Source of the DNA: Parabacteroides sp.
GTDB taxonomy: Bacteria; Bacteroidota; Bacteroidia; Bacteroidales; Tannerellaceae
DNA: 64,000 nt
Assembly (NCBI GenBank): GCA_022775005.1
Contig: JALFJR010000047.1
Coordinates: 20,325 to 84,324, forward strand
Direction of reading: 5' to 3'
Both the position numbers and the translations under genes were made by a program. Of this stretch, positions 29,381-40,159 are shown in pieces. The notes beneath the pieces are model-generated. The model had not been told where the DNA came from, ran no database searches, and saw only the letters and a program-made list of their open reading frames with translations. Each line of letters starts with the position of its first letter. Position 1 is the first letter of the stretch.

Positions 29381-32002
29381 GTGGCGAAAATAGTGGAAAC
29401 CCCGTTGATGAAGCAATATTTCGACATCAAGGCAAAACACCCGGATGCGATCTTGCTTTTCCGTGTAGGCGATTTCTATGAGATGTATGGCGAGGATGCC
29501 GTGGTAGGTGCGGAGATCTTGGGGATCGTGCAGACCAAACGGGCCAATGGCGTGGCACAGCATGTGGAGATGGCCGGTTTCCCTCACCATGCGTTGGATT
29601 CCTACTTGCCTAAATTGGTGCGCGCGGGGAAGCGTGTGGCGATCTGTGATCAGTTGGAAGACCCAAAGATGACCAAGAAGCTGGTGAAGCGCGGCATTAC
29701 CGAATTGGTTACCCCCGGAGTCTCTATCAACGACAATATCTTGAACCACAAGGAGAATAACTTCTTATCCTCCATTCATTTCGTGAAAGATCATTGTGGC
29801 GTTGCCTTTTTGGATATCTCTACCGGTGAGTTCTTGACAGCGGAGGGTTCCGTGGATTACATGGATAAGCTGATCAACAATTTCTCGCCCAAAGAGGTGC
29901 TGATCGAGCGAGGCAACAAGAAACGCTTTGAGGAGGCTTTCGGCCCTCGTTATTTTGTCTTTGAGTTGGATGATTGGATCTTTACAACGAACGCAGCTGA
30001 GGATCGGTTGCTGAAACATTTTGAGACCAAGAACTTGAAAGGTTTCGGTGTGCAACACTTGAAGTTAGGCATTATCGCCTCAGGTGCTATTCTCTATTAT
30101 TTGGATCAAACACAGCATACGCATATTCAACACATCACGGCTCTCTCCCGCATTGAAGAGGAGCGTTTTGTCCGATTAGACAAGTTTACAGTGCGTAGCT
30201 TGGAGTTGGTTGACGCCATGAATGAGGGGGGCACCAGCCTGTTGCAGGTAATCGACAAGACCATCTCGCCGATGGGTTCGCGTATGCTTCGCCGGTGGAT
30301 GTTGTTCCCTTTGAAAGACCTCAAACCCATTCAGGAGCGACAGGATGTGGTGGATCATCTATTCCGTCATCCTGAGTTGAAGGAACTGTTGGAGACACAG
30401 TTAGAGCAGATTGGCGATTTGGAACGTATCATCTCGAAGGTGGCTGTCGGACGTGTCTCACCGCGGGAGGTCGTGCAGCTCAAGGTGGCATTGACCGCCT
30501 TGGAGCCGATCAAACAGGCCTGTATGACGAGTGAGGAGCCCAGTTTGCAACGGATTGGTGAGCAGTTGAATATTTGTGCCCTGATTCGTGATCGGATCGC
30601 GAAAGAGATTCAGCCGGATCCCCCTTCGTTGGTGAATAAAGGAGGTATCATCGCTACCGGGGTGAATGCGGAGCTGGATGAATTGCGTACGATTGCCTAT
30701 TCAGGCAAGGATTACCTGTTGAAAGTGCAGCAGCGAGAGAGCGAAGAGACCGGCATCCCCAGCTTAAAGATTGGTTTCAACAATGTTTTTGGCTACTATA
30801 TCGAGGTGCGTAATGCCCATAAGGATAAGGTGCCTGCCAGTTGGATACGCAAGCAGACCTTGGTGAATGCGGAGCGTTACATCACTGAGGAGTTGAAGGA
30901 ATACGAGGAGAAGATCTTGGGTGCGGAGGAGCGTATCCTCTCGTTAGAGACACGGCTCTTCAATGATTTAGTCTTGGCATTGAGCGAGTATATTCCTCCG
31001 ATTCAGATTGATGCTAACCAAATTGGTCGTTTGGATTGCCTGCTTTCGTTTGCGAAGGTGGCGGAGAGCAATCGTTATATCCGTCCGGTGGTGGATGAAA
31101 GTGACGTGATCGACATCAAAGGAGGAAGGCATGCGGTGATTGAAAAGCAGTTACCGCCAGGTGAACCCTATATCGCTAATGATGTCTATTTAGACAATGA
31201 GCGGCAGCAGATCATCATGATCACGGGTCCGAACATGGCGGGTAAGTCAGCCCTGCTTCGCCAGACCGCATTGATCACCCTCTTGGCACAGATTGGCTGT
31301 TTCGTGCCAGCTGAGAGCGCTCGAATAGGATTGGTTGATAAGGTGTTTACGCGTGTGGGAGCCTCTGATAACATCTCAGTGGGTGAGTCCACTTTTATGG
31401 TCGAGATGAATGAGGCAGCCGATATTCTCAACAACATGACAGCTCGCAGCTTGGTGTTGTTCGATGAGTTGGGACGAGGAACCAGTACCTACGACGGAAT
31501 CTCCATTGCGTGGGCCATCGTGGAATATATCCATGAGCATCCGAATGCCAAGGCGAAGACCCTTTTTGCCACGCATTATCATGAGCTAAACGAGATGGAG
31601 CGCAGTTTCCCTCGTATCAAGAACTTCAATGTCTCGGTGAAGGAGGTAGGCAACAAGGTGATTTTCTTACGTAAGCTGGTGCCGGGTGGTAGTGAACATA
31701 GTTTCGGTATTCATGTGGCGAAAATGGCCGGTATGCCGAAAAGTATCGTGAGCCGAGCCAACGAGATCCTGAAGCAGTTGGAAAAGGAGAATCGGCAAGA
31801 AGGTATCAGCGGCAAGTCGGTGAAGGCGGTTACGGCTCCTGCGGAGGGCTATCAACTCAGCTTCTTCCAGCTGGATGACCCGGTGTTGAGCCAGGTGCGG
31901 GATGAGATCCGCGACCTGGATGTCAACAACCTGACCCCGATTGAGGCGTTGAACAAGCTCAACGACATCAAGCGCATCATCACCGGGAAGACTCGTTCGT
32001 GA
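29381..32002 (+). CDS. mutS: DNA mismatch repair protein MutS
   Basis: [70 protein letters not shown] start. Confidence 0.97.
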   Translation: MAKIVETPLMKQYFDIKAKHPDAILLFRVGDFYEMYGEDAVVGAEILGIVQTKRANGVAQHVEMAGFPHHALDSYLPKLVRAGKRVAICDQLEDPKMTKKLVKRGITELVTPGVSINDNILNHKENNFLSSIHFVKDHCGVAFLDISTGEFLTAEGSVDYMDKLINNFSPKEVLIERGNKKRFEEAFGPRYFVFELDDWIFTTNAAEDRLLKHFETKNLKGFGVQHLKLGIIASGAILYYLDQTQHTHIQHITALSRIEEERFVRLDKFTVRSLELVDAMNEGGTSLLQVIDKTISPMGSRMLRRWMLFPLKDLKPIQERQDVVDHLFRHPELKELLETQLEQIGDLERIISKVAVGRVSPREVVQLKVALTALEPIKQACMTSEEPSLQRIGEQLNICALIRDRIAKEIQPDPPSLVNKGGIIATGVNAELDELRTIAYSGKDYLLKVQQRESEETGIPSLKIGFNNVFGYYIEVRNAHKDKVPASWIRKQTLVNAERYITEELKEYEEKILGAEERILSLETRLFNDLVLALSEYIPPIQIDANQIGRLDCLLSFAKVAESNRYIRPVVDESDVIDIKGGRHAVIEKQLPPGEPYIANDVYLDNERQQIIMITGPNMAGKSALLRQTALITLLAQIGCFVPAESARIGLVDKVFTRVGASDNISVGESTFMVEMNEAADILNNMTARSLVLFDELGRGTSTYDGISIAWAIVEYIHEHPNAKAKTLFATHYHELNEMERSFPRIKNFNVSVKEVGNKVIFLRKLVPGGSEHSFGIHVAKMAGMPKSIVSRANEILKQLEKENRQEGISGKSVKAVTAPAEGYQLSFFQLDDPVLSQVRDEIRDLDVNNLTPIEALNKLNDIKRIITGKTRS

Positions 32003-32441
32003 TCTCTTGTATATCTTGCAAGGTAAAGTTACCTTTCAGCTGGATCACGCTGAAGTTTTCTTCCGTGTCGGCCAACATGATCAGCTCCTTGATCAGCTCA
32101 CCCTGCTGTCGGATATAGAAATTGGCTTTTGTCCCTTTGTCTTTTACCCGCATCAGCTCTTCATACTCCTTACCGATCATACCGCTAAACTCCTTGCGCA
32201 TCTGCGCTTGGAGTTCCTTGCGCTCGGTGCTGAGTATCTGTAATCCATCAATTTTTCCCTGCATATTGGCCAGTTCCAACCCGATGTGCTCCATGGTGGG
32301 CATCATCTGGAACATCTTCTTGGAGATATAGACAGTCGTCACCTCATCCATATCGGCATACTTCGAGAACCACTTGTCTTGCGCGAAGCTAAAGCTGGAG
32401 ACACAGAGCAGCAGTCCCAATAGATATAATTTCATGCTCAT
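31980..32441 (-). CDS. DUF4252-like protein
   Basis: [22 protein letters not shown]...[38 protein letters not shown]. Confidence 0.8.
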   Translation of the reverse strand: MSMKLYLLGLLLCVSSFSFAQDKWFSKYADMDEVTTVYISKKMFQMMPTMEHIGLELANMQGKIDGLQILSTERKELQAQMRKEFSGMIGKEYEELMRVKDKGTKANFYIRQQGELIKELIMLADTEENFSVIQLKGNFTLQDIQEITNESSR

Positions 32442-32445
32442 TGCT

Positions 32446-32844
32446 TTATTCCTTTAAATGTTTGTTGATAATCTGGTTGATTTGTCGCATCTCCTCGGTG
32501 GAGGCTTGGGCCTGTTCCAATCCCTTATTGAGGTTTTGCGAGAGCAAGACTAATGCCTTTTCAGCCACCAAGGCCGCCTCTTTTGGATCACTGAAGGTAT
32601 CGGCCATGACGGGCGGTTCGGAGGGTCGTTCAAGGGCGATCCAAAGCAAGGCCCCAGCGAAAGCCGCTGCGATCCCACTGATTCCGATCCACCATGGACG
32701 AAGCCTATGTGGATGGAGGCGAGGCTGTTCAGCTGCGGCTAACGCATCGATATGTGCGCTCAATCGTTTCTCCAGCCCTTCCGGTAGCTGGGCTTCCGTT
32801 TGTAGCGCCTGTTTGATCAGCGCATCAATCTGTTGTTCGTTCAT
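32446..32844 (-). CDS. Single-pass membrane protein next to ECF sigma gene, candidate anti-sigma
   Basis: Central TM RPWWIGISGIAAAFAGALLWIAL; 4-bp overlap with the sigma gene. Confidence 0.6.
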   Translation of the reverse strand: MNEQQIDALIKQALQTEAQLPEGLEKRLSAHIDALAAAEQPRLHPHRLRPWWIGISGIAAAFAGALLWIALERPSEPPVMADTFSDPKEAALVAEKALVLLSQNLNKGLEQAQASTEEMRQINQIINKHLKE

Positions 32845-33341
32845 AGATTCTCCTTTTTCAGTTTACCCTTGATGTATTTTCGTGCTCGTGAGAGCAATGT
32901 CCGCACGTTGGCCGGACTGAATCCCGTAATCTCCGCGATCTCTTCCACCGAACAATCCTCCATGCCTCGCAAGCGAATCACCTGTTGTTGGTTGGGTGGT
33001 AGTTCTTGGATCAGCCGAACCACCTGTCGCAGTTGGTCTCTCGTCTCTACCTGTCGCTCTGGCGAATCCTCGCAGTGAAGAATTACCGTCTCAAGCGGTT
33101 CACTCCGACTGTTGGTTCGAGGCGATCGGAGGAAATCCAAGCAGAGGTTACGCACGATGGTTACGGCAAATGCCTCCGGCTGTTGAACAGCCTCCAAGGA
33201 ATCTCGTTTGCTCCAGAGCTTGGTGTAAGCCTCTTGCAGGATGTCTTCCGCATCCTCGGGCGATTCTACCAAAGCGAGTGCGATGCGATAGAGTTTCGGA
33301 TGAAAGGAGAGAAAGCGTTGCTTGAACGTTTCCGCTTCCAT
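32841..33341 (-). CDS. ECF RNA polymerase sigma factor
   Basis: YRIALALVESPEDAEDILQEAYTKLW; ELPPNQQQVIRLRGMEDCSVEEIAEITGFSPANVRTLLSRARKYIK. Confidence 0.95.
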   Translation of the reverse strand: MEAETFKQRFLSFHPKLYRIALALVESPEDAEDILQEAYTKLWSKRDSLEAVQQPEAFAVTIVRNLCLDFLRSPRTNSRSEPLETVILHCEDSPERQVETRDQLRQVVRLIQELPPNQQQVIRLRGMEDCSVEEIAEITGFSPANVRTLLSRARKYIKGKLKKENL

Positions 33342-33348
33342 GCGTCTC

Positions 33349-33795
33349 CTATTTACTATTTTCTTCTACAATCTTTTCTATATCAGCAGGATTGATATTC
33401 CCTTTGATATGGATAAGGTTGCAGTCGTTACCCGTAGAGTAAAGGAGGATTTCCCGGATGCGATCTTTCTCGATCTTGAAGAGCACTTTCGTCCGTCCAT
33501 TGGCCTCATTGCTGGAGATAACTGTCTCGAAAGCTGGATCCTTGAAGTTGGAGATGGCTTTTTGAAAACGTTCCTTCGTATCCAAGGAACATCCGTCCAG
33601 CTCTAAGAGATCAACATTGTTCACCCCCAAGGTCTCCGTGAAGAGACTGGCTAACTTCATGGTGAATCCACCCACATGAACCGTGCTGGCCCCCTCCACG
33701 TCCTTGAAGGAGTTGAAAAGTTTCTCCACACTCTGTCCGTAACTCATTTGCGCGAAACATACGATCGCCACAAGTATCCATTTCATCTTTCGCAT
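33349..33795 (-). CDS. DUF4252-like protein, first gene of the ECF operon
   Basis: SVEKLFNSFKDVEGASTVHVGGFTMKLASLF...LLYSTGNDCNLIHIKGNINPADIEKIVEE. Confidence 0.8.
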   Translation of the reverse strand: MRKMKWILVAIVCFAQMSYGQSVEKLFNSFKDVEGASTVHVGGFTMKLASLFTETLGVNNVDLLELDGCSLDTKERFQKAISNFKDPAFETVISSNEANGRTKVLFKIEKDRIREILLYSTGNDCNLIHIKGNINPADIEKIVEENSK

Positions 33796-33863
33796 GATCT
33801 TCTCTGTTTTTTATCGTTCTCAGCCACCCTTTGCGCGCTTTATCAGGTGGCCTTTGTTGAGAA

Positions 33864-33889
33864 GACGAAGATAAGCGGAATTTGTGACA
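33864..33889 (-). promoter_or_regulatory. Candidate ECF-type promoter TGTCACA-N15-CGTC
   Basis: Minus strand: tttgTGTCACAaattccgcttatcttCGTCttc region, about 70 bp upstream of the 33795 ATG. Confidence 0.5.
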
Positions 33890-33986
33890 AACTTTTTTTC
33901 CTCCCGAGGAAAATTTTGCTACATGGCGAGGAAATAAATAATTGTGTACCTTCGCGCCGTCAACTGTAGCAAGGGTATTTAGAAGC

Positions 33987-34706
33987 ATGTTCGAGGGATT
34001 TGTGGGCATACGTTTGTGGGATGGACAATGGGTGAACGATGTGATTTTCGGTGTGGTATTCACATTGTTTGTCTGTTTCGCCATCGTATTCCAGGCCAAT
34101 TATCGACTGTTCCTGAAAATGCTCAATGACATCATCCATCTCAAGGAACGCCAGAACACCTTCGCTGTTTCGGGAGGTAACGAGTGGGTCTTCCGCAATT
34201 TCATGACGGTGCAAGCGCTGCTGCTTTGTGGGATCAGTCTTTTCGCTATCATGCGCATGAAGGGCTATCTCGATTTGTTGAGCGAATCACTCAAGCTATG
34301 GGTGTTGGCAGCGGTCGTTGGGCTGCTATTCCTATTCTATTGGGCCAAGCGTTGTTGTTATTGGATACTTGGTTTGGTCTTTGCGAATCCAGAGCAATAT
34401 CGGCTTTGGCGGACGGGGTATAATGCGTCGATAGGCTCGTGGGGAATGTTTCTTTATCTACCTACATTGTGGTTGCTTTTTGTCGAGTCATATCTGTATA
34501 TCCCTGTTAATTTGTTCGTATTTCTATATATATTAGGTAGATTTGTAATAATTAATAAGCTGATACGGATATTTCACAGGCGAAATAGTAGTTTTTTGTA
34601 TTTAAGTTTGTACCTTTGCGGCCAAGAAATACTACCATTGTTTTTTGTATATAAAGCAGTAGTTTATTTGTATAATTATTTTGGGTCAAGCACTCTATGG
34701 CATTGA
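33987..34706 (+). CDS. DUF4271-like membrane protein
   Basis: Multi-TM; conserved position upstream of hemD/rnpA in Bacteroidetes; start ATG 33987. Confidence 0.72.
   Translation: MFEGFVGIRLWDGQWVNDVIFGVVFTLFVCFAIVFQANYRLFLKMLNDIIHLKERQNTFAVSGGNEWVFRNFMTVQALLLCGISLFAIMRMKGYLDLLSESLKLWVLAAVVGLLFLFYWAKRCCYWILGLVFANPEQYRLWRTGYNASIGSWGMFLYLPTLWLLFVESYLYIPVNLFVFLYILGRFVIINKLIRIFHRRNSSFLYLSLYLCGQEILPLFFVYKAVVYLYNYFGSSTLWH
34611..34618 (+). promoter_or_regulatory. -7 element TACCTTTG inside the DUF4271 gene, for hemD
   Basis: TAnnTTTG 79 bp upstream of the hemD start. Confidence 0.45.
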
Positions 34707-35461
34707 GTATTAAGAAAGTATTGGTGTCGCAGCCGAAGCCGACATCAGAGAAGTCACCATATTTTGATATTGCAGAAAAGTACGGAGTAGAAATAGATTT
34801 CCGACCTTTTATCAAGGTGGAACCTTTAACCTCAAAGGAATTTAGACAGCAGCGAATTTCGATTTTAGACTATACGGCTGTGATTTTCACGGCGCGTACA
34901 GCGATTGACCATTTCTTCCATCTTTGTGAGGAATTGCGCGTGACTATTCCTGAAACGATGAAGTATTTTTGTATGACTGAGGCGATTGCGGTCTATTTGC
35001 AGAAGTATATCGTGTATCGGAAGCGTAAGATTTTTTACGGACAGACCGGTAAACCGGAAGACTTGGTGACCGTGATTGGTAAACATTCCAAAGAGAAATA
35101 CTTGGCTCCGGTTTCAGACGTACATAAGGATGACCTTTTCGCAATGCTGGATGCGAAACGCATCAACTATACGAAGGCGGTGATGTTCCGTACGGTTAGC
35201 AATGATTTCACGAAAGAGGAGGGTTTCGACTACGATATGTTGGTCTTCTTTAGCCCGGCAGGCATCGCCTCCTTATTGAAGAATTTTCCAGATTTCAAGC
35301 AAGATAATATTCGTATAGGCTGCTTTGGCCCTACTACTGCGAAGGCCGTGAAAGAGGCTGGCTTACGTCTTGACGTAGAGGCTCCTACGCCTGAGGCCCC
35401 CTCCATGACGGCTGCTTTGGAATTGTATCTCAAGCGTCAGCAGGAAGCGGACAAGGCATGA
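34697..35461 (+). CDS. hemD: Uroporphyrinogen-III synthase
   Basis: HemD fold pattern: VLVSQPKPTSEKSPYFDIAEKYGVEIDFRPF; FFSPAGIASLLKNFPDFKQDNIRIGCFGPTTAKAVKEAG. Confidence 0.88.
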   Translation: MALSIKKVLVSQPKPTSEKSPYFDIAEKYGVEIDFRPFIKVEPLTSKEFRQQRISILDYTAVIFTARTAIDHFFHLCEELRVTIPETMKYFCMTEAIAVYLQKYIVYRKRKIFYGQTGKPEDLVTVIGKHSKEKYLAPVSDVHKDDLFAMLDAKRINYTKAVMFRTVSNDFTKEEGFDYDMLVFFSPAGIASLLKNFPDFKQDNIRIGCFGPTTAKAVKEAGLRLDVEAPTPEAPSMTAALELYLKRQQEADKA

Positions 35462-35844
35462 CTATGAGAAGGTACACGCTCTCGAAAGAGGAGAGATTAT
35501 CATGGAAGCGCTACATCGATTTGCTGTTCGCACAAGGACAGTCGTTTGTAGCCTTCCCCTTGCGGGTTATCTATCTCCCGTTGGAGGAGAAGATGCCCGC
35601 AAGAGCCTCTTTCTTGGTCAGTGTGCCGAAAAAGAAATTCAAACGGGCGGTGAAACGTAACTTGGTTAAGCGACAGGTGCGTGAGGCCTATCGGGTGCGT
35701 AAATACAACCTGCTCGATCCTTTGGAGGCGAAAGGCAAGTATATGCTGATGGCCTTTCTTTATATAGACAAGGAGATTCATGCTTTCGCCAAGATGGAGA
35801 AGGCCATGGATAAGGCAATTAACCTGCTGGTTGAGAAAGCATGA
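35458..35844 (+). CDS. rnpA: Ribonuclease P protein component
   Basis: [25 protein letters not shown]. Confidence 0.95.
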   Translation: MTMRRYTLSKEERLSWKRYIDLLFAQGQSFVAFPLRVIYLPLEEKMPARASFLVSVPKKKFKRAVKRNLVKRQVREAYRVRKYNLLDPLEAKGKYMLMAFLYIDKEIHAFAKMEKAMDKAINLLVEKA

Positions 35845-36065
35845 TCCGTCGATTGCTCACGGCATTACTTTTGCTGCCTATCTATTTTTATCAACGTTGC
35901 ATTTCGCCTTTGACACCCCCCTCTTGCCGATTTACCCCTACCTGTTCTGAATATGCGGTGCAAGCACTTCGTAAACATGGCCCGTTGAAGGGGTTGTATT
36001 TAACTGTAAGACGTTTGTTGCGTTGTCATCCGTGGGGTGGTAGCGGCTATGATCCCGTACCTTAA
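35841..36065 (+). CDS. yidD: Membrane protein insertion efficiency factor YidD
   Basis: [64 protein letters not shown]. Confidence 0.97.
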   Translation: MIRRLLTALLLLPIYFYQRCISPLTPPSCRFTPTCSEYAVQALRKHGPLKGLYLTVRRLLRCHPWGGSGYDPVP

Positions 36066-36750
36066 TTCCTTACTTGGTTCCATGTGTTATTTGGATGTGC
36101 ATACGCATCGATTGGCTACCGATCCACAAGTGGTGTCGATTGTCTCTACCTTGGTGCAGCCGATGGGAGAGGAGATACAGGAGACTCCCTATCGTTCGTT
36201 TGGCATTCATCCTTGCCGGATTGAGGAGGATGGAGAGGCCCAGTGGGAGCTGTTGCGACAATATGTGGAACTTCCCTCTTGTGTGGCGATCGGGGAGGCT
36301 GGATTGGATCGCATGGCCGCTTGCTCAATGGAACGTCAAGTCTTACTTTTCGAGCGGCAGGCACGTTTAGCGGAGGAGTTTGGTAAACCCTTGATTATTC
36401 ATTGTGTGCGAGCTTGGGAGGAGTTGATTGCTTGTCGGAAGGCCATCCGTCCGAAGCAGCCTTGGTTGATCCATGGCTTTCGGGGTAAAGCATCGTTAGC
36501 TGATCAATTGTTGCGACAGGGTTTCTACCTCTCTTTGGGATATTATTTTCAGCCCGAGGCGGCACGACAGATGTGGCCAGAGCGGCTTTTCTTAGAAACA
36601 GATGTGGCTGAGGCATCGATACAGGTTGTTTATGAACGAGTAGCAGAAGCGCTGTCAATCGACTTACGGGCTTTGCGCGACCAAATCCAACGAAATAGCG
36701 TGATCCTTCGCTTAAAAAACACTACCTTTGCCGCCAACTATCCACAGTGA
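36049..36750 (+). CDS. TatD-family hydrolase
   Basis: [46 protein letters not shown] 36049 or 36082. Confidence 0.9.
   Translation: MIPYLNSLLGSMCYLDVHTHRLATDPQVVSIVSTLVQPMGEEIQETPYRSFGIHPCRIEEDGEAQWELLRQYVELPSCVAIGEAGLDRMAACSMERQVLLFERQARLAEEFGKPLIIHCVRAWEELIACRKAIRPKQPWLIHGFRGKASLADQLLRQGFYLSLGYYFQPEAARQMWPERLFLETDVAEASIQVVYERVAEALSIDLRALRDQIQRNSVILRLKNTTFAANYPQ
36723..36730 (+). promoter_or_regulatory. -7 element TACCTTTG for tyrS
   Basis: 57 bp upstream of ATG 36787. Confidence 0.45.
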
Positions 36751-36786
36751 GTTTTATATTTGTAAATAAAAGAGATAACAATAACG

Positions 36787-38079
36787 ATGAATTTTATAGA
36801 AGAATTGAAATGGAGGGGCATGATTGCCGATATGATGCCCGGAACCGAGGAGCAGTTGCAGAAGGAGTTGACATCAGCTTACGTAGGTATTGATCCGACA
36901 GCTGACTCTTTGCATATTGGTCACTTGGTAGGAGTGATGATGTTAAGACATTTCCAGCGTGCTGGACATCGTCCGATTGCATTGATTGGTGGTGCTACCG
37001 GTATGATTGGTGATCCTTCGATGAAGTCTGCTGAGCGTAACCTGTTGGATGAGGAGACATTACGTCATAATCAGGAGTGCATCAAGCAGCAGCTGGCTAA
37101 ATTCTTGGATTTTGATTCAGATGCGCCTAATGCCGCTAAGTTGGTGAACAATTACGATTGGATGAAAGACTATTCTTTCTTGAACTTTATTCGTGATATT
37201 GGTAAGCACATCACGGTCAATTACATGATGGCGAAAGATTCTGTGAAGAAGCGCCTCAGTCGTGACTCCAGTGTGGGTATGTCGTTCACGGAATTCTCCT
37301 ATCAGTTGTTGCAGGGCTATGACTTCCTTTACCTCTATGAGCATGAGGGTTGCCGTTTGCAAATGGGTGGTAGCGACCAGTGGGGAAATATCACCACCGG
37401 TACAGAGTTGATTCGTCGAAAGGCTGGAGGTGAGGCTTTTGCTTTGACCTGCCCGTTGATCACGAAAGCGGATGGCGGTAAGTTTGGAAAGACGGAGTCG
37501 GGCAATGTGTGGTTAGATCGTCGTTATACCTCTCCCTATAAGTTCTATCAGTTCTGGTTGAACGTGAGCGATGCGGATGCCGTGAAGTACATCAAGATCT
37601 TCACGGCATTGGATCAAGAAGAGATCAACACGTTGATCGCAGAGCAGGAGGCAGCTCCCCACTTACGTCCGTTGCAGAAGCGTTTGGCGAAAGAGGTAAC
37701 AGTGATGGTACACTCTGAGGCTGACTATGAGGCTGCGGTGGAGGCATCTAATATCCTTTTTGGTAATGCAACACACGAGGCGTTGTTAAAGCTTGACGAG
37801 GATACCCTATTGGCGGTGTTCGAGGGCGTTCCTCATTTTGAGGTATCGCGTGAGGAGTTGGCAGCAGGCATCAAGGCCGTTGATCTGTGCACAGAGAAGG
37901 CCGCAATCTTTGCTTCCAAGGGTGAGATGCGTAAGCTGGTTCAGAGTGGTGGAGTCAGTGTGAACAAGGAGAAATTGGCGGCTGCAGATGCTGTGATAGA
38001 CAGTAATTCATTGCTCGATGGCAAATATCTCTTGGTTCAACGGGGTAAGAAAAACTACTATCTATTGATTGCTAAGTAA
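36787..38079 (+). CDS. tyrS: Tyrosyl-tRNA synthetase
   Basis: [56 protein letters not shown]-terminal S4 domain. Confidence 0.97.
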   Translation: MNFIEELKWRGMIADMMPGTEEQLQKELTSAYVGIDPTADSLHIGHLVGVMMLRHFQRAGHRPIALIGGATGMIGDPSMKSAERNLLDEETLRHNQECIKQQLAKFLDFDSDAPNAAKLVNNYDWMKDYSFLNFIRDIGKHITVNYMMAKDSVKKRLSRDSSVGMSFTEFSYQLLQGYDFLYLYEHEGCRLQMGGSDQWGNITTGTELIRRKAGGEAFALTCPLITKADGGKFGKTESGNVWLDRRYTSPYKFYQFWLNVSDADAVKYIKIFTALDQEEINTLIAEQEAAPHLRPLQKRLAKEVTVMVHSEADYEAAVEASNILFGNATHEALLKLDEDTLLAVFEGVPHFEVSREELAAGIKAVDLCTEKAAIFASKGEMRKLVQSGGVSVNKEKLAAADAVIDSNSLLDGKYLLVQRGKKNYYLLIAK

Positions 38080-38118
38080 AAAATTGGTATAAATATTTGC
38101 GGGGTAAGAAAAACTTCT

Positions 38119-38126
38119 TACCTTTG
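38119..38126 (+). promoter_or_regulatory. -7 TACCTTTG with TTTG around 38096 as -33, for tRNA-Gln
   Basis: Bacteroidetes -33/-7 pair with about 19-bp spacing. Confidence 0.6.
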
Positions 38127-38151
38127 CAACGCTTTAGATAAAGCACCGGAT

Positions 38152-38222
38152 TGTCTCATGGTGTAATGGTAGCACTACAGTTTTTGGTTCTGTCTGTCGA
38201 GGTTCGAATCCTCGTGAGACAA
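38152..38222 (+). tRNA. tRNA-Gln(TTG)
   Basis: Acceptor tgtctca/tgagaca, D-loop taatggta, anticodon loop ttTTGgt, T-arm cgaggttcgaatcctcg; no encoded CCA. Confidence 0.95.
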
Positions 38223-38228
38223 CTCAAA

Positions 38229-38266
38229 GAAGGAGCTTAGAGATTTCTCTTTAGGCTCCTTTTTTG
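38229..38266 (+). terminator. Terminator after tRNA-Gln
   Basis: aaggagc...gctccttttttg. Confidence 0.7.
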
Positions 38267-38372
38267 TTTGTGTCTTATCAAATCCCATCAAGTACTTCTA
38301 TCTATATAGAATATTACTATAAATTTGTGCACTTAAATAGCCATTAACCATACAATTTAGCCGAATAATCGT

Positions 38373-38380
38373 TACTTTTG
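38373..38380 (+). promoter_or_regulatory. -7 element TACTTTTG for the M28 peptidase
   Basis: 49 bp upstream of ATG 38429. Confidence 0.45.
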
Positions 38381-38428
38381 CCAGCAATATGATATAAACA
38401 ATACGAATAACAAGTAACAGGCAAAAAG

Positions 38429-40036
38429 ATGAAAAAGAATTTATTGTGGATGCTGTGCTGCATGGCTGCATGGAGTCTTTCAGCTGTCGCACAGACAGAT
38501 GATGATGGGTTGGCTTATTTCAAGGAGCGTGTGAAGACCTTAGGATCAGATGCTTTTGGTGGACGTAAGCCGCTAACGGAGTATGAGACCAAGACAATCA
38601 ATTACATTGCTGATGAGTTTAAAAAACTCGGATTGGAACCGGCTAACAACGGTAGCTATTTCCAAGGCGTAAAAGAGATTTCTACATATACGCGTCCGGA
38701 AAACAACAAGATTACGGTAAAAGGTAGCAAAGGCAAGACCGACTTGAAGTTCTCGGACGATATCGTGATCTGGACGAACCGTGGTGCGGAAAAGGTGATA
38801 ATCCCGAATACAGATTATGTATTTGTGGGCTTCGGTATCAATGCCCCGGAGTATAATTGGAACGATTACGAGGGCTTGGACGTGAAGGGCAAGATCGTGA
38901 TTGCGATGGTGAACGACCCTGGCTTTTATGATGCCAAATTATTCCGTGGCAAGAATATGACCTATTACGGTCGTTGGACCTATAAACACGAGGAGGCAGA
39001 GCGCCAAGGAGCTGCCGGCTGTTTGGTGTTGCACAATGAGGCTGCGGCCTCTTATGGCTGGAAGGTTTGCCAATCTTCTCATGTGCAGAACAACATTGGC
39101 CTGTGCGACGAGACGATGAATGCTTCGGCCATTGCCATGAAGGGTTGGTTGGCTGAAGAGGCTTGCCGACGCATCTTCGAGGTGAGTGGTGTGGATTTTG
39201 ATGCGACGATTGCTGCCGCCAAGCAACCGGGCTTTAAGAGCATTACGATGAAGGCAAAGAGCAAGGTGCAGTTGAATGTGAAATACTCGGTTGGCGAGTC
39301 GAATAACGTGGCAGCTTTCTTGCCGGGCACTGACTTGAAGGATCAATATGTGGTTTGTACCGCACACTGGGACCACTTCGGTATCGGTACACCGGTTGAT
39401 GGTGACAGTATCTATAATGGTGCGAGTGATAATGCGTCGGGTGTCGCTGCTTTGATGTGGTTAGCTCGTAAATACCAGCAACTGCCGATTCGCCCCCGTC
39501 GCTCTATTGTGTTCGTAGCGGTTACCTCTGAGGAGTGTGGTTTGTTAGGTTCACAATATTATTGTGAGCATCCGTTGTTCCCCCTGTCTAAAACAGCTGC
39601 TAATCTCAATTTCGATGGTTCCGCTCCGGCTGAGCGCACGCATGATGTCTCGTTGCGAGCTGCAAGCAAGACAGATACCGATGCTTTGGTAGTGGCTATG
39701 GCTGCCGCTCAAGGTCGCCGTGTGAATGTCATAACCGAGGATCCGGCCGGTGGTTATTTCCGTTCAGACCATTTCAATTTCGTAAAGAAAGGTGTGCCGG
39801 CAGTTTTGGCTGGTGGTGGCCGTGACTATGTGGATAAAGCACGTCATGAGGCGAAACCGAAAGTTTATCGTTATCACCAACCGAACGATGAGTATGATGA
39901 GTCGTGGTGGGATTTTGACGGTGCTATGGAGAATCTAAACCTGATGTTCAGCATCGGTCTGGTTATCGCCAACAATGATGAGATGCCGAAGTGGACAAAG
40001 GAGGCAGATTTCCAGCGTATGCCGGATAAGGAATAA
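38429..40036 (+). CDS. Secreted M28-family metallopeptidase
   Basis: Signal peptide; AHWDHFGIGTPVDGDSIYNGASDNASGVAALMWLAR; VAVTSEECGLLGSQYY. Confidence 0.94.
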   Translation: MKKNLLWMLCCMAAWSLSAVAQTDDDGLAYFKERVKTLGSDAFGGRKPLTEYETKTINYIADEFKKLGLEPANNGSYFQGVKEISTYTRPENNKITVKGSKGKTDLKFSDDIVIWTNRGAEKVIIPNTDYVFVGFGINAPEYNWNDYEGLDVKGKIVIAMVNDPGFYDAKLFRGKNMTYYGRWTYKHEEAERQGAAGCLVLHNEAAASYGWKVCQSSHVQNNIGLCDETMNASAIAMKGWLAEEACRRIFEVSGVDFDATIAAAKQPGFKSITMKAKSKVQLNVKYSVGESNNVAAFLPGTDLKDQYVVCTAHWDHFGIGTPVDGDSIYNGASDNASGVAALMWLARKYQQLPIRPRRSIVFVAVTSEECGLLGSQYYCEHPLFPLSKTAANLNFDGSAPAERTHDVSLRAASKTDTDALVVAMAAAQGRRVNVITEDPAGGYFRSDHFNFVKKGVPAVLAGGGRDYVDKARHEAKPKVYRYHQPNDEYDESWWDFDGAMENLNLMFSIGLVIANNDEMPKWTKEADFQRMPDKE

Positions 40037-40063
40037 GGTTATAACAAGTTATATATAACTTTA

Positions 40064-40104
40064 GGCGGAACCTATCTTTTGCGGATAAGGTTCCGCCATT
40101 TTTT
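40064..40104 (+). terminator. Intrinsic terminator after the M28 peptidase
   Basis: ggcggaacct-N14-aggttccgccatttttt. Confidence 0.9.
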
Positions 40105-40116
40105 ATGATTTAATTG

Positions 40117-40124
40117 TACATTTG
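40117..40124 (+). promoter_or_regulatory. -7 element TACATTTG for murF
   Basis: 36 bp upstream of ATG 40160. Confidence 0.45.
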
Positions 40125-40159
40125 CGCGCTAAAAAACAGAAAGAATAAGGATAGGTTAT

